From NCBI GenBank assembly GCA_013420905.1, contig JAAXNY010000006.1, positions 2,170,001-2,234,000 on the forward strand: a DNA stretch of 64,000 nt. The letters are read 5' to 3'. Shown in pieces: positions 23,638-35,286 of the stretch (the stretch's first letter is position 1; the number at the start of each line of letters is the position of its first letter). The notes under the pieces were generated by a model, which made no database searches, was not told the origin of the DNA, and saw only the letters and a list, made by a program, of their open reading frames with translations. This DNA comes from Collybia mongolica. Taxonomy: Eukaryota > Basidiomycota > Agaricomycetes > Agaricales > Clitocybaceae. Both the position numbers and the translations under genes were made by a program.

Positions 23638-24318
23638 TTACTTGGTATATGGTGGTGATGATCGTCGATTTTGCCTCTGGGGTGTGTAGGGTGGCTCGGG
23701 GCGTTGGATATCGTTGCACAGCACTGAAGCCTAATCCACTTATAGTCAGTTTACGCACTAGCCCAGATAGTGCCGAACACGACTCACTTCATCACAATGA
23801 CCCTCATGTGTATGCTGGTGTTCCCAATCCACGACGTACTCAAGCTCAACCCCGACCTTGTATCCTCTCATTTGTGGCACTCTCGTTCGACTGCTTTCTA
23901 TGCTCCGGAGTTTTGATGGTTTTGGCGTTTTCGATCTTCTTGGCCTCTTTGGTCGATATAGGCTGTCATGAGGTTTTGACTCAACCTCGACTTCTGTCAT
24001 TGCAACTTCCTTGGACTCCTCTGAGGCTGCGACTTCCAGGTGGGAACAGCATGGAAAATGTGCCTTTGCAAACCGCCTCGGCCTCTTTCCTAGAACCAAA
24101 TACAGCACAATTACAATGAACACCATCCCCGCCACCATCCCTACTCCAATATATCTATGAGGTCCTGGCTTCTCGAAGTCATCAGGTCCACCTGACGGCT
24201 CTCCATCCTTCTCTGACCCAAAGGGGTCTGAATCAACAATGGCCATGCTGGGAGCACAGAAACGGCCTGGTGGGCAGACGTTGGTGTCTCTCTTCTCAAT
24301 GGTTTGTGGCAGGTACAT
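23638..24318 (-). CDS. Small single-pass membrane protein of unknown function
   Basis: I do not recognise this 207 aa protein. The N-terminal 55 residues are short of hydrophobics and contain CPPGRFCAPS. One clear membrane segment follows (YIGVGMVAGMVFIVIVLYLVLG), then a basic, charged cytosolic tail (RPKRPRRSKTPKPSKLR). The second exon encodes a tail with two PPY clusters (EPPYTPQ, SPPYTK). Exons, minus strand: 24318-23788 and 23730-23638, with a good GTGAGT donor. It lies tail-to-tail with the SSH4-type adaptor. A type-III or type-I plasma or vacuolar membrane protein is plausible but not shown. Confidence 0.65.
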
Positions 24319-24612
24319 TTAGTTGTTGGAGAGAGGACAGGAGAAAGGACGAGCCCGACATCTCCCCTTGGAGTATATATGTAGGTGATCGAAGCGAACT
24401 AAACTAATTTCGTTCAAGTTCATAACGGCTGAAGATTGTTATCATCAATTGTTACAGCAGCTAATTATATAATGGGCTTCTCTTCGGACCACCAACCTTT
24501 CGATGCCTTGGCAGTACATAAGAGACGTCAGTCACCCTTAAATTTTAGAATGAACTGTTCTTCATGTTGGTTCTGATGCTTCACAGATTCCGAGTCTTAA
24601 ACTAGTTGTACT

Positions 24613-26599
24613 TTACGGCTCCAATCTTCTCGGGTCACGGGGGAACAACGACGCCCTTCTGATGTTGTTTAGCTTCAAGAAGAGCATCAACACACGTTCC
24701 AACCCTATACCACCCCCACCGTGAGGTGCACAGCCCATTCGGAAAGCATCAATATAGCCTTTCATGCTGTCAGGATCAACACCCTTGCTACGCATCTTCT
24801 CAGCCAAAATATTAGGCTCATGGATACGCTGAGCGCCTGAAAGTATCTCCTCGCCGCGCATGAAGAAGTCATAAGAATTGGAAAGTGTCTATCAAAAGTC
24901 AGTGAATTTGCCTTTGCTTTTGTAAAGCTAAAACTCACAGGGTCTTCTGCATCCGGCATGGTGTAGAATGGGCGGAGTGCTATCGGGAATTTGTCAATGA
25001 TGAAATAGTCAGTATCATACTTCTCTCTGACAAGGCGGCCTAGGCGTCTCTCGTTCTCCGTGCTGTATTGAAAATCCCATGTCAGAAGAGACAAAGATAC
25101 ATGTAACAGAGTGGCCAACTTGATATCATCGAGAATCTCTCTATCCACGCCATCCTCCACCAAAAGGTCGATAGCTTCCTTAAAAGCGAGTTTCAATGTT
25201 CCCTCAGGCCCTTCCCTCCACTTGAACTCCTCAGCAGGGAACTGTTTCCCGATCAATTGGATCTCATTCTTGTAATTTTCTCGAAGCCCTTCGAAGATGC
25301 TCAAAAATAATCCATCTAATAACTCCATGACTTCATGATAATGCTCCTCAATCGTCATTTCGAGGTCCAGACCCATGAATTCAGTGAGGTGTCTATGAGT
25401 GTTGGAATCTTCGGCACGAAAGACTGGCCCAATTTCGTACACTCGTTCGAAATCGGCCGCGATGGCCATCTGTTTAGAAAGTTGAGGTGATTGGGCTAAG
25501 AAAGCACTTCCTACACAAGACGATTAATGCAACGCGAGATAAGAGTGTATGACCCAAATTACCTTTGAAATAGCTAACTTTAAATACAGACGCCCCCGAT
25601 TCAGTGGCTGCGCCTTGAAGCTTGGGGCTATGTATCTCTGTGAAACCATTCGAGCCGAGATAATTACGGAACAGGTCGCCAATGGCAGCTTGCAGTTTGA
25701 ACACCGCCTGATTGGTTTGCGTCTGATTTAAGATTTGATAAGATTCAAACAAATTCAACTCGCAACAGAGGTCTTGCAAGCTCACACGAAGATCAACGAC
25801 ACGGTTATTGAGTCGGGTATCAAGTAGAACTCTATTGTATTGAATGTCTGTTGCTTCTTTCTCGACATCAGCGCGTGATGCATCCTCGAGAGAGAATGGT
25901 AGTCGACCATCAACACCAGAGATAAGATGCAGCTGAAAGGTGATGAGTATCAGGAACATTGACCATGCAGAAACGTTACCTGCATCACATGAACTTCGAC
26001 ATCGCCCACGCTCGCACTCTTGATAAGTTCGGGAGTTTTTCGAACCATACCTTGAACTAGAATGATACTCTCGTCGGCCAGACCAGCAGCCCATTTTACC
26101 ATTTGTTTGGAGACTTTTTCTGGTGTTACTGTTAGGAGTGCTTGTACGGAATCCATTCGTTGACGAAGATTGAGGAAAACCATCTTGTTTCCTTGAGCGC
26201 GAGATGTCTGGACCCGGGCACGCAATAGTACGGTCTCGCCATCACGCAAGGAAAGAGATGATATCTGGACCCGTTCGAGCCGAGGGCGTGACTGAGAACG
26301 ATTGAGGGGGAGAGCTCCATAGAACTCGGCTGCGAAATCCTGTGGTGAGGTTAGTAAAGGACTTTCGAGTAATCTAATTGAAAACATACAACTTCAGCTG
26401 CTGCCTGTTGTTGTGCGATTTCTTGTTGTTTCGCTGCTCTTTCCGCCGCTTTCTTCTCTTTCTCGATTGCCTTGGCGCGCTTTTTCAATTCGCTTTTCGA
26501 CGGGCCAGTTGCTCTGTAGACCGTTAGAGGTTGTGAAAAATATTTGGTAGTCAGAACTGACTCTGGGTCTGGGGCGACTGGAGCCTCCTTTCCTGACAT
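24613..26599 (-). CDS. DPS1: Cytosolic aspartyl-tRNA synthetase
   Basis: This class IIb synthetase (555 aa) charges tRNA-Asp. An N-terminal Lys/Glu/Ala-rich helix ([19 protein letters not shown]) matches the tRNA-binding extension of fungal cytosolic AspRS. The OB-fold follows ([19 protein letters not shown]). Motif 1 is [18 protein letters not shown], motif 2 is [15 protein letters not shown] and motif 3 is [13 protein letters not shown]. Exons, minus strand: 26599-26390, 26339-25980, 25932-25786, 25722-25563, 25510-25120, 25062-24939, 24888-24613. The 57 nt intron 25063-25119 keeps the frame without a stop; I splice it because the joined [12 protein letters not shown] fits the family better. 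Confidence 0.95.
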
Positions 26600-26827
26600 T
26601 TTATCTTTCCAAGCAGAGGGTCGAATGAGTTGACAAGATCAAGTCAGAATGGTTTATTGCTCGATCGCGATCGCGGTTAGATAAACCCTAGAATCGGGTT
26701 TGGGACGTCGGTTGACAAATGTCCGACTGACTCCGAGTAGATTTTTTGTTTCCGACTGTTCCATAAAAAATCTTCATACAAATTACCATCCGAATCTCTC
26801 CTCACTCCCTTTCTTTACTTTATCCAA
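26600..26827. promoter_or_regulatory. Divergent promoter of DPS1 and AAT1 with a palindrome
   Basis: This 228 bp region lies between two divergent genes of aspartate metabolism. It contains a perfect 12 bp palindrome CGATCGCGATCG (26662-26673) and an AAACCCTA telobox-like motif (about 26683-26690). Both could be protein-binding sites; this is inferred. Confidence 0.4.
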
Positions 26828-28378
26828 ATGCTTTCAACTACTCTAACCCGCCGAACTCCGGGCATTGCTGCAAATGCCTTCCGATCCCTGTCTACATGGT
26901 CTACAGTTCCTGCGGGTCCTCCTGACCCAATCCTTGGTCTGTCTCTAACTATATTGTAAATTTGGTTTCCCTATACCTTATACAACCTTCTAGGCGTCAC
27001 CGAGGCTTTCAAGGCCGACAAGGACCCACGTAAAATTAACCTTGGTGTTGGCGCCTACCGTGATGAGAACGGTAAGCCGTATGTACTAGGCAGTGTCAAA
27101 AAGGCGCGTCCACGTTCTTGCATTTACTTGCGTCGCGACTTATATTGCAATAGGCTGAAGAGATTTTGACTGCTTCTAAGCCTGACAAAGAATACCTCCC
27201 TATCACCGGTCTTCCTGAATTCACTAAAAAGGCTGCTCTTCTGGCTTATGGCGCAGATAGCGCTCCTCTGAACTCCGGTTCTGTGCGTAAACCGGGACCT
27301 TCTCGCGTCTATTCTTTCTTATAGCTTCCGCCATTCAGATCGCTGTGACTCAATCTATATCTGGAACTGGTGCTCTCCGAATTGGTGGAGCTTTCCTCGC
27401 ACGACACTATCCTCATTCCAAAATTATCTACCTCCCCGTTCCGTCATGGGGCAATCACACGCCTATCTTCCGTGATTCTGGTCTTGAAGTGCGCGGATAC
27501 CGGTACTTCGACAAGGGTACCGTCGGCCTTGATTTTGCTGGTCTCAAGGCTGATTTGCAGGTTAGTCTAAGGATATACTATTCAAACAATGACACCCATA
27601 TCCAAATTGTATCAGGTCGCCCCAGAGCATTCTATTGTGCTCCTACACGCATGTGCACACAACCCAACAGGCGTTGACCCCACCCAGGAACAATGGGCTC
27701 AAATCTCGGACATTGTCAAAGAGAGAAAATTATTCCCCTTTTTTGACATGGCCTACCAGGGGTTCGCTTCGGGATCTACTGACCGCGACGCCTTCGCCGT
27801 CCGTCATTTCGTCTCTCAGGGACACCAAATTGCCCTAGCCCAATCCTTTGCTAAGAACATGGGTCTCTATGGCGAGCGCGTGGGTGCCTTCTCATTGACT
27901 ACATCCGATGCGGATGAGAAAGCACGGGTCGACAGCCAACTGAAGATCGTGATCCGCCCTATGTACTCGAACCCCCCTCTCCATGGGGCCCAAATTGCGA
28001 ATACTATCTTGGGTGACAAAGCATTGTATTCTCAATGGGAGAAGGAAGTAAGAGGAATGGCTGACAGAATTATTAGTATGAGGGAAAAACTCTATGGAAT
28101 GTTGACTCATGATCTGAAAACTCCTGGCGAATGGGGCCACATCAAGAGCCAGATCGGCATGTTCAGGTATGTAAGCCAACAACCACATCTGAACAATGAA
28201 TGAAATATCATTACTTGATAGCTTTACTGGCTTGACACCCGCGCAAACTAAGACTCTTGCAGAAAAGGCGCATGTTTACATGACCGCTGACGGTCGTATC
28301 TCTATGGCTGGCTTAAACAGTGGCAACATTGAGTATTTCGCCCAAAGCGTTGATGCCTCTGTGAAGGGTAACTTATAG
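26828..28378 (+). CDS. AAT1: Mitochondrial aspartate aminotransferase
   Basis: This PLP enzyme interconverts aspartate/2-oxoglutarate and oxaloacetate/glutamate, and takes part in the malate-aspartate shuttle. The 425 aa product begins with a likely presequence ([20 protein letters not shown]). Conserved parts include [38 protein letters not shown], the PLP lysine in [17 protein letters not shown], and [16 protein letters not shown]. Exons: 26828-26936, 26994-27103, 27154-27282, 27339-27560, 27616-28166, 28222-28378. Intron 27104-27153 starts GCGCGT: joining KK to AEEILT demands this GC donor. Confidence 0.95.
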
Positions 28379-28536
28379 ATGAATCGAATTAATTACTACT
28401 CGACGGCTTTCAATGGACGCTACACTTCATGCAATACACTAGATTTTCGGAATAAAACGGTCACGGGACTCAAACACGACGTTACATAAGGTTTGCTTGC
28501 GACGCGGTCTTGAAGTAACTCGTTAACAATTAATCC

Positions 28537-31098
28537 TTGCCATCGTCGTCGTCGTCGCTGGTGTCGTGCCCCTCAATCTTGAAGATGGATCCTTTCCAGG
28601 ACTTTTTGTCTATGATGCCTGTCCGACGCAGCCCTTCACCAGTGCTTCCAGGTGCTTGGCCATTGACTACGAATACGCTCAATTCTGTGCACAAGAGATC
28701 CAACACTTGCCCAACCTTACCTAAACCTTCAAACGTCTTTGTTTCTTCAGCATATTCTAACTCTTTGCATCTCGATCATGTTCGTGACTTTCACCAACGC
28801 CTTTCTCTGTCCGTCTCCCGGCCCTCGGATCCTTCTGATATATGCAACACCGTGACCACTTTTCTGCCTTCAGAGCCCAGCAGCGACCTTGGTCTGAACG
28901 TTCTTGGTTGCATCCCCTCAACTGGCTCAGACCTGACCCGTTGGACCACAGTGAGTTACACCATGCCTGCCGCTTCTCTGCCTCATATCATTTTCCACTC
29001 TCCAGAACAATACAACGGCGTCCTTCTCGGCGCTTGCGGTGGGTTCTTTATTTACCTCGCTCTTCGCCAAGGTACCCTTACAACAAATTTTAGGATACCT
29101 CGGTAGACACTGCATACACTGCTGCCTCGCGGAGCTCTCTCCCGTTAAGATCACCACAATTTGGACCGAAACCTACACAATACGACTCCAATGTTCATGA
29201 TCCCCTTTATACATCCTCTTCGGTCTACCCGGATGATCACATCCCCAGTCCACAATCGTTTGCAGCAAAGAATATGCCTAATGTACTCAACAAGGATCAG
29301 GCCCTATTATTCTCAACAACTTCGATATGTTCCCAGAGTCAGACAACAACAGGACCTCCCCAAGTGTCCTCTCAAGACGCACCTCGCCCTTTTTCCATGC
29401 TCTCTAATATGACCTCTCCCTCCCCAACTCCTTCGTCCGTGTCACCGATCCTGTTCTCCTCTCCGGTTTTTTGTGGCATCGCACCTTCCTTTCCTGCACA
29501 TGATCCCAACTGTTCTATATCGTTTGAATACTCAAGCTCCCCATCCAGGGAAACGCCCTACAGTGGTTCTAATGACGGTTACAGGCTGCAGATCGCCACA
29601 TCTTCCCCAGCCCCCCGACCTCTCTCGCTCCCCCAATCGAATGCTCTCAATACAACCCAACACGATGGTACTCCATCGCTTGATACAGATATTCAAACCA
29701 TTCCGATGTTAACAACCTTATCACTCCCAGGCAGTGTTGACAGTAGCTTTAGCTGTCTGACTGACCCCAACATCCAAGATGTAGTGCAAACAGATGAAGG
29801 AGCCCAGATCCTTCCCTTATCTACAATGACCTCCTCCCTACTCGAAACGTTTCCTCAAATATCGCCAACATCAGACTCACTTCCACTTCCACCTACTTCA
29901 GCTATCGTGGATAGTCAAAATGAAATGCGCGTGTTAGAATTTCCTTCTCCGTCAGTTTCACTTTCTCCGCTTACCTCCCCATTCCCATCGCCAATTATCG
30001 AACTGCCTACACCTGAAAACACTACAATCTCACAAACCGATGCCGCCCAATATGCTGTTGCTCTTATGTCCTCTGTCTGGGGAGGGCAAGATCAGATAGC
30101 CGTATTGGCACCCATAGAGTATAGTATTCCCGAGATAAATGTTCAGCCTACAGCAGATTGCGACACACACTTAGGTTCCGGAGAAGAGTATGATGCAAAT
30201 CATGGCCGTGCAATTCGCCATACCAGAGGACTCATGATCATCTTTAAGAAGTTTGGCACAAAAATCAAAAGGCTTATGCAGGGGAAACCTCGTGGCGCAA
30301 GGGCAGGAATAGATGTCGACGTCACTTGTTCTAGAACATCCTTGCATAGCCATAGGCCTCGCGTTTGTAGCAGTAATGCTGAGGATCCTACTAGTCTCTA
30401 TAATAGTCAAACTGGCCCCGAATCCGTCCGAATCGACCAATACAACCTACGAAGATCCTCTCTATCCGCACCGCCAGGTTTATTGGTATGTGGCCATCAA
30501 TCTAAGAATTATACCCTAGATTGACCAGGATTAGCCTCACCCGGAAACGCTCCGCCCAAGGGTGATTGCCCAAACACATAATTCCTCTCCCCCGGGAAAG
30601 TTCGCCCACCCTGCAGACAGCAATTCAACGTCTTTGCCTGCCATTCAAAATCACCTCTTAGACCCTTCCTCCGACAGATATACCCAAATTGACCGCTCGA
30701 CGACAAAAGAACTCAGAGTTGAGGCTCGTCCGAAGATACTTGAAGAAATTAAATCAAGACGCCGTCTCTCGCTTCCCACAAGACTCCAGTTCTTCCGTTC
30801 CAAACATCCAACGAGTTCTGTGATCGATACGATGGCACGACCTCGACCCCGACCCATATCCTCTGTGATTTTCAGCACGAGACCCCAAGGTCACTCGATA
30901 GGGGAAGATTCATCCCTGAGCACGAACGTTGTGGCGGCCGACCGTGGAAGCATTCAAGTCGCGTCCCCGCTCTCAAACACTACAGCACAATCCTCGAATG
31001 TAGCAGCATCAGCCTATGAAGTGCACTGCCCAAGGAGCACAGTACTGGTCAAAAAGAAAAAGCACCGTATTTCGTTATCGGCCTTTAATCTCAGTTGA
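28537..31098 (+). CDS. Ser/Thr/Pro-rich protein of unknown function
   Basis: I do not recognise this 800 aa protein. It is almost wholly low complexity (runs such as PSPTPSSVSPILFSSPVF), with short ordered islands: YAVALMSSVWGGQDQIAVL near residue 500 and a basic stretch MIIFKKFGTKIKRLMQGKPR. A second basic region (EEIKSRRRLSLPTRLQFFRS) lies near the end. Exons: 28537-28950, 29006-29038, 29094-30485, 30535-31098, all with good GT-AG borders and exact frame. An alternative start is MDPFQDFL at 28585. Basic patches suggest a nuclear or membrane-associated scaffold, but there is no direct evidence. Confidence 0.6.
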
Positions 31099-31250
31099 AG
31101 TCTGACCAGAATGATGACGCCTTGTCGTTGAAGCCTATATTCACTCTTTTTGTATCCGCGGTATATACGAATATTCTCGAAGGCCATGTGGCCGTGCAAC
31201 ACTGTACATATTTCCTGATCGGCCAGAGATCACAAGAGAGCCAGAAGTCT

Positions 31251-32551
31251 TTAGATATCCAGATCTTCATCAGGGTCGTCATCATCAATGTCATCGGCAG
31301 AATCAGGGTCGTAAAATATAGTAGCTTGTGCTATCTGCCTTCCCAGAGGCTTACCTAAGTGGGCAAAGTGAGTCCAGCGGGGAAGGCAACGAAAAAATAA
31401 GGCAAACCTTCATGTGCATACGGAAGAGGAACCTGAGCTCGAGACTGCTGTTGTGAAGGGGTGAGAGCAAGGTTGAACGATATATGCTTTAGAGGGTCTG
31501 AGGCTTGCTAAGGAGCAGAAAATATGTTCAGCATAGATGCAGGTAATGAAAGGTTGTGCACCCACCCCTTCTACAGTCCTTTTAGATCCAAAATTCTTCA
31601 AGCTCTCAAGGGTCATCAGATCGCAAGCACCGTTGCCTAAAAGTGACCAGCCTTCTAGCACACGCTCGACACCTCTTTTTCGGCTAGTGGCATCCAAACC
31701 CCTTATGAGAATATCGATGATTAATTCTGGGGAGTTTCCACTCCCCTCGCCATCTCCTCCGAATACTAGACGATCGGTGTCATGGCTTCTCTCGCTCACA
31801 GGAAGAAAAATTCCCCAGAATTTAGCATCATGAGAAAAGGGCGGTGGCGGGGTCAAGTAATCCTTCGCAAGGTATGTGAGGAGACTTGGATGGTGTGCGG
31901 ATACATGTATCAGCGAGGGCGCAAATGACGTTTGTACCAGAAGTGGAAGAATCGGTGACGATTGCACAACATGTAATACCAAACGAGACGCGCCTGTAGT
32001 AATCGTACAGTCTTGTTACAATTACATTTATTGCATCGGGCATAGTATGAAACGTACTTTGACGGACTCGAACAAACGAATACAAGTCACGTAAAAATTG
32101 ATATGTTTTTGGAAGTGATCCCACGTCAGATGAGAGTGTGTCCACTGAGTCTATGACCACATTGATTGACCCAGAAGGCGCTTGGAACAAGAGAATGCTG
32201 GTGAGTAAAGGTTTGATGGATCAAGAGATTGAACCGACCATTTTGGACAGCTAATAGAATATCACCTCTAGCGTCTAACCAGCCGTCATATCCTGGAATA
32301 GAGCCTACCCAGTCATAGACCTTGAGGTAATCTGATGAGGCGGTATTTTTTTCTAGAAAGGTCGAAGGGTGATAGAGCAGACAGAACAAGAGCGTGTAAG
32401 TATGTGATATAGGATGGTTGTTTAACCCGGAATTTCGTGACAATAATTGACGAAGGAGTGGAAGGCTCGACTGTGAAGCTGAGGATTGGAGGATAAGGAC
32501 GGGTTGATCAGGCCAGGGAGGCTCGTCAAGGATTGTGGAAAGCACTGTCAT
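31251..32551 (-). CDS. ELP5: Elongator complex subunit Elp5
   Basis: Elp5 forms a RecA-like ring with Elp4 and Elp6 in the Elongator complex that modifies wobble uridines in tRNA. The 355 aa product starts MTVLSTILDEPPWPDQPVLI, then LQSSASQSSLPLLRQLL. It has a Walker-B-like strand (INVVIDSVDTL), a segment HPSLLTYLAKDYLTPPPP, and ends with the acidic tail typical of this family (ILFY-like IFYDPDSADDIDDD, then DEDLDI). Exons, minus strand: 32551-32239, 32180-32058, 31993-31566, 31507-31408, 31354-31251. An in-frame ATG at 32572 would add seven residues. Identification is from remembered family features. Confidence 0.78.
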
Positions 32552-32635
32552 CTCACTAGCAAATTTGTGCAATATGAAGTTTGTTGAGATAACTTTATTT
32601 ATAGCTCCCGTATGTCGTTATCATAATTAGCACCT

Positions 32636-33534
32636 TTATATTAACGATTTTTCAATATTGGCTTCCTTTTTCCAATCCCCTCTCTCCAAAATTCGTTGAC
32701 CGAGTTTCCATCTGTAAACACCAATGTTTCCCGTAATACAGTCGAGCTGGAATCCAGCATCTCGCAGACAACCTCGAACATAGGTAATCAAGGAAGAGTC
32801 AGAAGCTCTGATGTACTGTAGTGAAGGGTCTGATTCAAAAGCCACCTGGACAGCATGGGCAAGCAAATCTGCTTGGACATCTGAGCTTCGGTAGGCTTCG
32901 TCAACGTAAAAGTGGCGAATGATCGCCGTTGAAGCAGCACGATGATCACTTTGTGTTTTATCGGGAGACGCTCTCTTTGAAAGAGCGGAAAAGGTCGTTG
33001 GAGTCTCCTGATATGCATCAAGGGCAATCAGACCAACAAATTGGTCCCTGTAATCGAGTATCCAGAATCCGGAGGAAGGAGACCGGGAATAGTACTCGAG
33101 AATATTGCCCAAGTCTGACCCCTTGAGGATAGCTTGTACATGTTGCTCAAATGAATGGCGATTCAACCTGAGCCTAAGTGATTGGAATTTGTTATGGATA
33201 CAGGCCAAGAATGTTACCCACCAGTCAATCAGGAACATGATTGGAACCGCCATGGCTGCAATTAGAGGGAGAGGTGTTAGATATCCAGATATGCCGTGGC
33301 GTGCTGTTGGCCACAGACACTTGAGATCGATAATAATTCCCGATAATAAAAGCCAAATGCCGAGCGTTAGTGGGTGTGTATAAGCTTCGGAATGGATGAT
33401 GAGACAGAGAAATGCAACGAAGATGTGTTTTTACCTCGCCTGTTGGCGGCGGCAAGGAGTTCCATATTAGCTTTACTGACTGTAAACCGCACAAGCTTAT
33501 CATCAGTAGGTTCGAAATGTCGAATTTGCGTCAT
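32636..33534 (-). CDS. Membrane-anchored GNAT-family N-acetyltransferase
   Basis: The 266 aa product begins MTQIRHFEPTDDKLVRFTV, a usual GNAT start. It then has two hydrophobic stretches (HPLTLGIWLLLSGIIIDL and LTPLPLIAAMAVPIMFLIDW), like membrane-anchored NAT8-type enzymes. The acetyl-CoA-binding part is FWILDYRDQFVGLIALDAYQ, then ASTAIIRHFYVDEAYRSSDV, and AGFQLDCITGNIGVYRWKL at the end. Exons, minus strand: 33534-33435, 33384-33222, 33173-32636. The 48 nt intron 33174-33221 is in frame without a stop, so unspliced translation would add 16 residues. Substrate unknown. Confidence 0.75.
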
Positions 33535-33784
33535 GGGTAGTGCGGAAGACCTTGAATCGCTGACCTGGTCGTAGAGTCTAGGTCTAGAAAGGAAAACCAG
33601 TAGTTTTATAGTTTATGTAGAATTATGTATGCTTATCGGTGGGACTCATTATCATTCTGACAGGCGAACGTTCGTCACACTGAGCGCCCGATCCCGAAAC
33701 CACGACCGAAATGATTACAAGTACAAATCATTTCTACGTACAAATCACTGCACTCAATCTACATCCTTGCAAGATCTTAAATAC

Positions 33785-35286
33785 ATGTTAATTCACAAAA
33801 CCTTTCACGATGTCCCCACCAAACTTGATCCCAATGGCCGCCCCATTCGAATCTTTGTGATATCACCCAACATTCCCGATTACCCACATGCAAAGTTTCC
33901 GGGTAGGGTTGATCGTTACTGTGCTGATGATTCAGTTGCTGATACCTTGTTGTCTAGGTGTGGTAGTTTTCAGGTAAAAGCTTGTCATATTGATGAAATT
34001 AGACGACCTTTTTTTTTTACCTCTCGTATTCAAGTGAGATATACCAAGTTACTGGCCCTGTTGAGCGTTTCGCGGGGCAGATCGCAAGTCAGGGATACGT
34101 TGTTGGTAAGGCTTCGTTGTCCGTACGTCTCTATCAACATTTTCCAACGCGTTGTACCCATCCAGCTTGCCCCTCTATATATCACGAATTCGAGGGACCA
34201 GACGCGATTCCATATGACCTAGAGGGTGAGCTATGATACCAAGTTGAACCCCAGGTGATATCATCGATTCTGTAGGTACGGACAGAGGCAACAGATACAA
34301 GGTTTGTTAAGGTGTTTTCCCTTTGAATATTCCATCGAGTAACTTTCACTTGCAGATAGAGAAAGAGCTTGCTGCGTACGATGAGGTACTCCACTTCTTA
34401 TTCCACGTATCTCCCTCGACGAGAGTTTCTAGGATGCAACACTTTCTATTGACCTCTTGGAATCTCTGAATAATTGCTCAGGTCGTATCGCAGGTTGGTA
34501 TGGATTTCTTTGTGCAGCAATTCGTTCTAATTAAGTCATTTAAGCAACGGGGATGTGCCTCGGAGGTCATCTCGTGCGTTATCTTTCCAAGAATATTTAA
34601 ACCATCATATAGCATCATATTGACCCAACAGCAGGCATTTCGCGTATGTGAATTTTGGCTCAACTATCGAATTCAACTTCCGGCTGAGCTCTCAGCAGGC
34701 CGGTTTTGATCCGCGTATTCTAGCATCGGTGTGTTTCTTTGCTACTGATATCCATAGCGCAACGCTGGGAAAAGGGAAGAGCGACGATTCGCTCGCTCGT
34801 GTTCGTAGGGGCGACTTAACGGGAAAAGGAGAACTGGTGGTAAGTATGAGTTGTTGGTCTACGGATTACTCGATTGCATGCATCTTATTCCTTGATCACG
34901 TTACCAGATGGTATTTGGGAAACAGGTAAGAAATAAAATTTCCAACTAGCGATACTATTGCTTATTGTACCTTGAAGGATACTCACGTTCCGCGGCCTGG
35001 TAGAGATTTGATACGGACAACGTTGGATGACGCGCAAGTCACGTTTTCGGTTAGTATGGCGTCCAATGGTGCACGGCCCTACTGTTCCTTTTTTAATCTC
35101 ATACCACAGTTTGTCGAGGTTCAAGCACAGCATGCCTTCGTCCGCGATGAACACTCAAAAGGTCGTTGGGATGCGGCCTTGACGAGGTCCTTGTTCTCCT
35201 TTATGATGGAGGTGTTTGACAGAACGGTGGGCAGAGATCTTGGACCAAAGACAGGAGTTGTTAGAGAACTGGAGCACGTTTGTTGA
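33785..35286 (+). CDS. Dienelactone hydrolase family protein in 13 small exons
   Basis: This alpha/beta hydrolase (275 aa) carries the family's Cys-Asp-His triad: ATGMCLGGHLAFRA (nucleophile Cys), FGKQDTHVPRPG (Asp) and VQAQHAFVRDE (His). Related enzymes hydrolyse dienelactones from chlorocatechol breakdown, but the natural substrate of fungal members is mostly unknown. Exons: 33785-33902, 33958-33973, 34035-34105, 34166-34225, 34276-34301, 34356-34385, 34433-34493, 34545-34573, 34635-34643, 34699-34839, 34908-34925, 34978-35049, 35110-35286. They sum to 828 nt and restore the family alignment. Exons of 16, 9 and 18 nt are true microexons with GT-AG flanks. Confidence 0.9.
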
